Source: Prevotellaceae bacterium UBA1720 (lineage in GTDB: Bacteria > Bacteroidota > Bacteroidia > Bacteroidales > Bacteroidaceae). Taken from it: a stretch of DNA of 42,321 nt. The position numbers and the translations under genes are program-made. Under the pieces are notes generated by a model, which made no database searches, was not told the origin of the DNA, and worked only from the letters and a program-made list of their open reading frames with translations. Of this stretch, positions 1-7,100 are shown piece after piece. The DNA lies in assembly GCA_002317475.1 (NCBI GenBank), contig DCIS01000067.1, positions 1 to 42,321 on the forward strand, in the 5' to 3' direction. Within the stretch, counting starts at the first letter, position 1. Each line of letters opens with the position of its first letter.

Positions 1-188
1 GTCTCAGTATTGGTCTCGACTGCCTCGGTGGCATCCATGATTACGAGTGGGAAGGTGTAATAGAAAGCTTCCTTCAGTTCAGCCTCGGTCACGGTGATAG
101 GACCGTTGGCGCTCTCCTCATCATCCTTGCATCCAGTGAATGCACAGAGTGCAAGGAGGAGAAGTGTAATGATTTTTGTCTGTTTCAT
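1..188 (-). CDS. Lipoprotein, N-terminal 62 residues only (possible DUF1254-like)
   Basis: The first 62 residues of a lipoprotein are present; the gene continues past the left edge. Start is the ATG at 188, followed by a hydrophobic leader (MKQTKIITLLLLALCAFTGC) with the lipobox cysteine at residue 20 and then an acidic linker (KDDEES), typical of Bacteroidetes surface-exposed lipoproteins. The mature part begins with a helix containing FYYTFPLVIMDAT, which resembles the opening of DUF1254 proteins (a Y-x-x-PL-x-x-MD-type segment). That family call is an inference from a very short stretch. It starts 12 nt after the alkylsulfatase stop, so it is probably the last or a late gene of the same operon. 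The 435-aa lipoprotein upstream may be a relative. Confidence 0.6.
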   Translation of the reverse strand, partial: MKQTKIITLLLLALCAFTGCKDDEESANGPITVTEAELKEAFYYTFPLVIMDATEAVETNTE

Positions 189-200
189 TGTTTTTATGTT

Positions 201-2303
201 TTATGGTTCAATGACATGGAAATTGAAGGGTAGGGTCATATCGGTAGGCAACAGGCTGATGGCAGCGTCACGATTACCCGAAATGGAAAGTCCGCTTGTA
301 TCACCCATGAAGCCAGTCAGGAGGGCAGACTTGGTGCCCGTTACTGTGGCATCGGCATTGGCGCGGGTCTCGTTCTTGTAGGTCAGAATGACTCCGTTAC
401 GACGAACTACACAGCACTTCTCCTGTCCGATGATGAAATTGACCACTACGTCGTTGTCCTCAAATTGACGACTGTCGTTCATGATGGCAGCAAATTCGAA
501 ACACATATCAAGTGTAGCGGCTGCAAGTGTGCGTATGAAGCCATCGCCCAGAAAGGTAATTGGAGCAGGTGTTCCGGCACGCAATTCCATTGCACCGGTA
601 AGGTAGGCATTACGCCATGTTCCGCTTTCAGTCTGGTAGCCTAACTGCTCAAGTGCATCGGCACAGAGGCGGCGTGCCTCCATGTTAGAAGGGTCAGCAT
701 AGACTAACTCCTTGGTGATCTGTGCCACCCACTGATACTCACCCTTGGCATAGTCCTCACGAGCCATACGGAGGATACGTTCGGGATCGCCGAGGTACTC
801 CACCAGTTTCTTGGCGGTCTCGGCAGGGGGGAGAAGGTTGAGGTTCACGGGATTAGCATCGTACCATCCGAGATATTTCTGATAGACAGCCTTGATGTTA
901 TGCGACAGGGTGCCATAGTACTGACGGGTGTACCATACCTTGGCAAGTTTCTCGGGAAGCTGCAGCATGTTGGAAATCTCGGTAGAGGTGTAGCCGAGGT
1001 TCATGTAGTGAAGTGTCTGGTCGTGTGTGAACTTGTAGATAGCTGCTGTATTCTCAAGATAATCCTTGACTGTCTCGGTACCCCAATGTGGCCAGTTATG
1101 GCTCTGGAAGATTACCTCGGCCTCGTCGCCAAACATCTGCTTAGCCTCGAGGATGTAGTTGCACCACGACTCTGCATCGCGTACCTCGGCGCCTCGTAGG
1201 GTGTAGAGGTTGTGCAGGGTTCCTGTACAGTTCTCTGCCATCCACAACGCATGGTACTCCTTGAAATATGCATTCATTTCAGCAGGAGCCTCGGTACCTG
1301 GGGTTACCTGGAAGGTGACGGTGATGCCATCAATATTGACGGTCTCGGTCTTGCTTACCTCATACGTAGGAGCTGCAACGATGGCTGTGCCATTGACTGC
1401 CTGCCCCATGCCGATACCCATAGCCATACGTCCTGTCACTCCCTTGGGAAGGTTTGTGCCATACTGATAACCTGCACGACGCTTCATGGCAGTGCCGGCA
1501 TAGACGTTCTCAGAAACCACATGCTGCATGAAGCCTTCGGGCACGATTACGGCTGTTGTCTTGCCGGGATTGATCTGTTGTTCAAGTGGCAGGGAACTAT
1601 CTGATTTGGTGCAGTTCTTCAACACTTCGGCCATACCTCCAAAGTGGTCGGCATGGCTGTGGCTGACGAGTACGGCAACGATGGTGGGATTACTGTCGAT
1701 ATTGCGCTTGAAAAGTTCTAAGGCAGCACGTGCCACCTCTGATCCCATCAGCACGTCAAAAATCATCCATCCATGCTCGGTCTTGATGAAGGTCATATTG
1801 GCCATATCATAGCCACGTACCTGATAGATCTTGCCGGGCAAAACCTCGAAGAGTCCCGTCTGCACGTTGCACAGGGCATTTTGCCAGAGGCTGGGATTGA
1901 CCGTTGAAGGGGCATTGCCACCATCATGCAGGAACTTGAACGTCTGCATGTTCCACACCTCCTGCCCGGCATCGTTGTAGATCACGAGGTCAGGAGTAGC
2001 CTCTATGCAGCCACGCTTGGCATTCTCCAGCTCAGAGAGGTCGGTGAAGTCCAGCATGTCGTACCATGCCTTGTTCTGCTCCTCTGTTGTCTTGGTGGCA
2101 GACTTGGGAGCAGTTGGGTTCTTGGGATCATAGTCATCAGCAGGCAATTCCTCAGCCTGTTCCTTGAAGAAGACGAGACTGTCCATCTCGCTCTTCAGAA
2201 AGGTCTGACGAGCGTTATTCTTGTATAGGTAGTATCCCTGGGCATTGGCATTCTCTGATATACCTAAGAAGGCAAAAATAGAGCAAATGATATATTTTCT
2301 CAT
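201..2303 (-). CDS. Secreted SdsA1-type alkylsulfatase (metallo-beta-lactamase fold)
   Basis: Predicted zinc-dependent alkylsulfatase of 700 aa that hydrolyses sulfate esters of primary alkyl chains. It has a Sec leader (cleavage likely after ENANA, residue 21). The binuclear metal site is visible as SHSHADHFGG (H215, H217, D219, H220), with further family-conserved ligand motifs PGTEAPAEM (E338 region), MAENCTGTLHNL (E357) and SHNWPHWG (H402). After it come the alkylsulfatase dimerisation segment (TRQYYGTLSHN, GWYDANPVNL, around 450-500) and a C-terminal SCP2-like lipid-binding region (about 590-700), the normal SdsA1 order. Residues 22-46 form an extra N-terminal motif (ARQTFLKSEMDSLVFF) not typical of Proteobacterial homologues. 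The start codon overlaps the stop of the 150-aa gene by 4 nt, which suggests translational coupling. Physiological substrate is unknown; host or dietary sulfate esters or bile-type sulfates are possible but not shown. Confidence 0.88.
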   Translation of the reverse strand: MRKYIICSIFAFLGISENANAQGYYLYKNNARQTFLKSEMDSLVFFKEQAEELPADDYDPKNPTAPKSATKTTEEQNKAWYDMLDFTDLSELENAKRGCIEATPDLVIYNDAGQEVWNMQTFKFLHDGGNAPSTVNPSLWQNALCNVQTGLFEVLPGKIYQVRGYDMANMTFIKTEHGWMIFDVLMGSEVARAALELFKRNIDSNPTIVAVLVSHSHADHFGGMAEVLKNCTKSDSSLPLEQQINPGKTTAVIVPEGFMQHVVSENVYAGTAMKRRAGYQYGTNLPKGVTGRMAMGIGMGQAVNGTAIVAAPTYEVSKTETVNIDGITVTFQVTPGTEAPAEMNAYFKEYHALWMAENCTGTLHNLYTLRGAEVRDAESWCNYILEAKQMFGDEAEVIFQSHNWPHWGTETVKDYLENTAAIYKFTHDQTLHYMNLGYTSTEISNMLQLPEKLAKVWYTRQYYGTLSHNIKAVYQKYLGWYDANPVNLNLLPPAETAKKLVEYLGDPERILRMAREDYAKGEYQWVAQITKELVYADPSNMEARRLCADALEQLGYQTESGTWRNAYLTGAMELRAGTPAPITFLGDGFIRTLAAATLDMCFEFAAIMNDSRQFEDNDVVVNFIIGQEKCCVVRRNGVILTYKNETRANADATVTGTKSALLTGFMGDTSGLSISGNRDAAISLLPTDMTLPFNFHVIEP

Positions 2304-2752
2304 TTCTTTATAAACTTGAATGATTTGTTACTGGTGTTGACAATGTAGATGCCCGATTTGAACTGAGAGACAGGAATGGTGATCTTTCCCTCGTTGTCTG
2401 CCTTGCCTGAAGTAATCAACTTTCCGTCGATGGTATACAATGCCATGCTTTCAACCCCATGGGCAGAGATTTCCTTGCTATTAATGATAAAGTTATCATG
2501 ACCAACCTTCTCGATGGTAGTTTCCGTGTCAGTCTCCTCGATGGTGAGTTTGAGATAATTCTCAAGCGAGTAAAGCACTTCCGTCTGTTTGCAACTGAGC
2601 TTCACCTCTGTGTCGGTGAACGATACCATAGGACGCTGCTGCAGGCTGAACGCAGTCTTCCCCTCCGTGTCATAGATGACAACGCAAAGTTTTTTTTCTG
2701 CATGACATACCAATGCAGCGATGGAAAAGAAAAAAAGTAATAGTTTTTTCAT
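2300..2752 (-). CDS. Small exported protein: leader plus T9SS-like C-terminal domain
   Basis: A 150-aa protein with a clear Sec leader (MKKLLLFFFSIAALVCHA) and no recognisable catalytic domain. Residues about 20-60 carry a KTAFSLQQRPMVSFTDTEV motif, a short beta-strand pattern repeated in many Bacteroidales exported proteins. Residues about 100-150 match the end pattern of T9SS cargo (LYTIDGKLI, then KSGIYIVNTSNKSFKFIKK). So nearly the whole protein is a leader followed by a sorting-type domain. It precedes the alkylsulfatase with a 4-nt ATGA overlap, while the sulfatase itself has no such C-terminal domain. A helper, anchor or partner role for the sulfatase is my inference. Alternatively it is a remnant of a larger cargo protein. 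Confidence 0.78.
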   Translation of the reverse strand: MKKLLLFFFSIAALVCHAEKKLCVVIYDTEGKTAFSLQQRPMVSFTDTEVKLSCKQTEVLYSLENYLKLTIEETDTETTIEKVGHDNFIINSKEISAHGVESMALYTIDGKLITSGKADNEGKITIPVSQFKSGIYIVNTSNKSFKFIKK

Positions 2753-2762
2753 ATATACGCAA

Positions 2763-2789
2763 ATAGTTTCCCACCAGGTGGGAAACTAT
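2763..2789. terminator. Perfect 13-bp hairpin between lipoprotein and CTD-like gene
   Basis: Two perfect 13-nt arms (2763-2775 and 2777-2789) around a single central base, with a short TATTTTT run on the plus-strand side. Read on the minus strand it lies 17 nt after the 435-aa lipoprotein stop and 11 nt before the next start. The T-run is on the wrong side for a classical minus-strand terminator, so it may instead be a partial terminator or an mRNA processing or stability element within the operon. Confidence 0.5.
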
Positions 2790-2806
2790 ATTTTTAACAA
2801 ACGAAT

Positions 2807-4114
2807 TTACTGTGCTAGGTACTCGTCGGTGCTTACCTTGATGCCGTGAGGACCATACTCACCCAGTGCATATTTTGCGATGCAGTTCTGGGGATCATCC
2901 TTAGCCTCAAGGAGGTTGTAGAGCTTAATGGACTTCATCTTTGCCATGCTGTGTTCCCATGTCTTGTCAGGCAGAATGTTGCGGTACATAATGATCATGG
3001 TGTTGCCGATGGTCTCCAGATTGCCATTAGCATCTTTTCTCTGCTCTGTGCGTGCAAAATAAGAGAGCTTGCTGCAGTCCCAAACGAGAAGCTGAGTGTT
3101 GATGCCCTTAGCATTCTGAGCCTTTACGTGAGCCTGGATTTCAGCCAACTTGGCATTCTGCTTTGTACAGATCACGAAGGTTGCCTTCTCGCCCTCCTTA
3201 ACTTTGGCATCCTTGTGGTTGATAGAATTGTATGAACGAGTGTCCATGCATGAGCCCAGACAAATGCTCCAGTAACGTGCTTTTGCACTTGCGTAGTCTT
3301 CAACCTTTGAAGGTGTGGGGGTGGGGATGAAGGTAAGTGTCAGAACCTGATCATCTGCTACCTTAGTACGAGCATAGAGGTAGTTTGTAGCACTGTTAGG
3401 ATAGAAACCTGTGCTGGGATAAAGCAGGAAGGGAACGTCTGTTCTGTCGTCAATCTCGGGACGATTTACGAAAGCAGGAACGTTGGTGTTTACATTGCCT
3501 TCGAGGGTCTTAGGAGCCTTCACCTCCTGCATGGTGGTGATGTCGTAAGCCTGAATAGAGGGCATATCCACACCGCCGTAGATGTCGGGAGTACCGTTCT
3601 GGTCTACGCTCAGATACTGACGGATCATGATGTTTGCCTGCTCAACGGTGCTCTTTACCTTGATAATGTTGCTGTTAGCACCCAGTTTGGCAAGTTTCTC
3701 ATCAGATACCTTCTCAGGAACGATGTATACGGTGTAGTAGTTCTCCTTGGTCGAAGTTTCCACGAAGGGGTTCACACTGCCAGCATCGGGCTTGATGGCG
3801 TAGTCAGACGAACCGTTGATTACACTGCCATCAGCATCATCATACAGGCTAAAGCTGAAGTAGCTACAGTGGGGGAAGGCACCATGGATCTTGAGCACCA
3901 TGTTGGGGTTGTCCTTTGTGCTCCATACATACTGCCAGTAGTGTGAGTAGAGGTCAGGATACTGGGGTACGGTCTCATCAGCACCATTAAAGGTGGCGCT
4001 CCACTGCTCGTTGGCAGGACCATTGTCAATCTTCTCGGGTGTGTTCTCGTTGTCATCCGAGCAACTTGCGAGGCCCATCAGCAGGGCAGCTGCAATAAAA
4101 AGATACTTTTTCAT
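2807..4114 (-). CDS. Lipoprotein of 435 aa, possible DUF1254/DUF1214-like
   Basis: Exported lipoprotein. The leader MKKYLFIAAALLMGLASC gives a clear lipobox (LASC, C18), followed by SDDNEN, an acidic tether typical of Bacteroidetes surface lipoproteins. The mature part is rich in beta strands and aromatic residues. Segments such as YSHYWQYVWSTKDNPNMVL, GAFPHCSYFSFSLYDD (about 70-95) and ARYWSICLGSCMDTRSYN (about 285-302) resemble the C-terminal jelly-roll part of DUF1254/DUF1214 proteins. The match is from memory of motifs only, so function is unassigned. It lies 36 nt after the 1817-aa protein gene and 54 nt before the 150-aa gene, in what looks like one transcription unit with an alkylsulfatase and a second lipoprotein whose start (1-188) may belong to the same family. 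Confidence 0.75.
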   Translation of the reverse strand: MKKYLFIAAALLMGLASCSDDNENTPEKIDNGPANEQWSATFNGADETVPQYPDLYSHYWQYVWSTKDNPNMVLKIHGAFPHCSYFSFSLYDDADGSVINGSSDYAIKPDAGSVNPFVETSTKENYYTVYIVPEKVSDEKLAKLGANSNIIKVKSTVEQANIMIRQYLSVDQNGTPDIYGGVDMPSIQAYDITTMQEVKAPKTLEGNVNTNVPAFVNRPEIDDRTDVPFLLYPSTGFYPNSATNYLYARTKVADDQVLTLTFIPTPTPSKVEDYASAKARYWSICLGSCMDTRSYNSINHKDAKVKEGEKATFVICTKQNAKLAEIQAHVKAQNAKGINTQLLVWDCSKLSYFARTEQRKDANGNLETIGNTMIIMYRNILPDKTWEHSMAKMKSIKLYNLLEAKDDPQNCIAKYALGEYGPHGIKVSTDEYLAQ

Positions 4115-4150
4115 GTTTTGTAAAATTTGAAATGTATATTAAATTCATTA

Positions 4151-7100
4151 TTACCTGGTCATGATTTTGCGAATCTGTCCGTTCTTGCCTCTGACGATGT
4201 TCACGCCCTTCTGCATTCTGTTGGTGCGTCGACCGTCGAGGGTGTAGATGTTGTCAACGCCCATCTCTACGCCATCCACGGTATGGATGCTTGTCGAGCC
4301 GTTCTTGCCACGTACCTTGAGCTTGTAGTTGGTAACTTTGGCGTGGTCAGGATCCTCAGCCTTGAGCCAGCAACGGAAGGGTGGCAGGAATACTTCCTCA
4401 TCCTCTGCAAGTCCTAAGGCTTGACGGAAACTGTCCTTCGAGATCATGTACCCACCAGCCTCTGACAACGAGAATCTCTCGTAGGAACCTGTGGGGATGA
4501 GTCCGTTGATAGCAGGCAGTGACAGGTCGCCAGAGACGTCGATCTTGTTACTGTTGGCCTTCAGTACCATGCTATAGCTTCCCGCAGCGAACTGTTCGTC
4601 GGTGAAATGAAGGATGGCAGGTGTACCAGGGGGCAGGATTCCAGAGGTCTGCTCCACGACGAGCGTATCCTCCACTACATCCACCAGGTTGTAGAATTCA
4701 CAGTCCTGTTCGTCCATATTCATCTCGAATGGCAGACAGACCGTTGCCCATTGGAATTTGAATGTGCGGGTAAATGTGGGAGCCTCGGTTGGTATGGGCA
4801 AGCTGTTGCTCTCGTTTCTGTTAACAGCCGAATTCTCACTGAGGTCATATTTCACCTCCTTGCCTTCCCCACTAAAGAATTTGTCGAATGAAGTGTAAAT
4901 GTCTGACCATGTAGTAGAAGTGTATCGCATGTAAGGCAAAGCCTTCATGGTGAGTGTCTTCAGATTGTTGCAGCCTGAGAACATGTTGGTAGAGTTGCCT
5001 GATGTAACCTTCTGCATGTCGAAGTTGCCAAGCGTGAGCGACTTGAGGTTTGTACATCCTTGGAATATACCGGTCATCCACTCGCAATTAGATGTGTTCA
5101 ACGGACTCAGGTCGAGCGTAGTCAGTGCAGAACAGCCCTTGAACATCTGGGTCATTTTTACTGCGTTATCCGTATGCAGGTTGCTGAGATCTACCGCCTC
5201 CATATTGGTGCATTGGTCAAACATGCACTGGGCATTAGGTGCATCAACATATTTTGTGAAGCGTGCTGTGCGGATGTCCGAACTGTAAGATTCCCAACCG
5301 CGGATGCTGCTACTGCGGAGTCTTCCCTTGTCATTATTCACAGGCTCTACTACCAGTTCATTGTCGTTGGTGATATACCAGTTACAGGTGCCATCCATAC
5401 CATAGTGTGCGTGCATTGAATGATCAGACGCCTTGCATATCTTGCACAGGTGTGTTTCACTGTCATATTCATGTGGACAGAGTTGCAATCTCATGGCTGC
5501 CTGAGTGTTCCCCACTTTGTAATCGGGCTGTGCCACATCCTTGGTGAATATGTCGTCTACTGTATGAATATACGAACCAGTCCTATCTGTACACATAAGG
5601 TGTAATTGTTCGGTACATTGGTTTCCCGAATGTCTTATGGCAACGAGAAGGTTCATCTTATTGTCATATTCGAACGGAGTGTCAAGTGTTATAACATCCC
5701 ATTCATATATCGGTTTGCCCAGGACGACACCTTTGTGGTTGTAGACTCGAACGAATTTGTAATCAGACACCTTGAAATCAGATGGTAACTCGGTCATTGC
5801 CGAATCAACCAGTGCCATGTATATCTTTAAATCAGTTGTAATCTTTGGTTCCCTATAATGATCACTTACAAAATATGCAATGTCATAGATATGACCTGAC
5901 TTTTTGATTTGATCGTGGGTATACAATGTCACAGTTGTCTGTTTATTGTTTGTCTGTCCATAGGGGGCATCCATATTATAAAATGAATTTTTTATAAAAT
6001 GGCGTCTATTTTCTGCACCCGCATAGACGTAACTATGATATGTTTCACCACATATTTTGCAGACATGGGTAATAGGATCATAGTCACACGCCTCGAAGAT
6101 GGCTGTATAAACCCCATTATGGTCAAGAACCACTTGACGTGGATTAACCGTTACTTCGTCGTCCCACATTGTAAAATGGTATCCATCTTTATAATTAGCA
6201 GTTAATGTGGCATACCCCCCATCTTCATATGGTTCATATGAATGCGTACGTCCACCCGACACAGTGCCATATTTGTTGTTTACGGATTTGACTTTGATGG
6301 AATAAACGTTGGGGTTGAAGTATGCATAAACCCAGATGTCACTTGTCAATTCTATGTAGTGCGACAGTTCACCGCCGTCTGACCATTTGTCGAAGTGGTA
6401 AAACATATTAGGTTTGGCATACACTCTGACTTGAGTAGCGAAATAATGGTTTTTGTCGCGGTCGAAATAGGGAGGTATGTATTCCCAAGTGGCGCGTCCA
6501 TGCTTTACATTTGATGCATTAACTTCGGCGTGTATTGTGATGCGTTTGTTTGAAGGATCGAGTATAGCTTCCCCGTTCGTGTTAATTGCAGTTCTTTTCC
6601 CAAAAAGATTGTCAATATAAGTATTGTTTATCACTTTGTCCGCATGAGCGCGTATTCGACCGACAATGGCGTTTATATAAGGACTTTCACTCCAATAATC
6701 AGACATATTATACTCGGTGTGGTTGCGTTGGATGGAAGGCTTATTGCCTTTTTCATCGTTGAAATATCCCAGAATGCCACCAACTACATTATTCTTCATA
6801 GAAGTATCCACATAGATTTTTCCTTTGAAGAAACAATTGAAAATGACGCCCTTAAAATTTGTCGAGGCATATCCTGCGATACCACCTGTGCTGTCATAAC
6901 AGTCTTTGGCATTGATAGTACCTATGAAGCTACAGCAGTCGATTTGTGTGTCTTCCTGAATCTGACCCGCTATACTACCGATATGTTTTCGGGCTCCGGT
7001 GACGGTAATTTCACCTTTAACTATCAATCCTGTGATATGACAGTTTTTGGTAACGCCGAAGAGGCCGAAATCGTCCATCGATCCGCATGCATTCTCAAGC

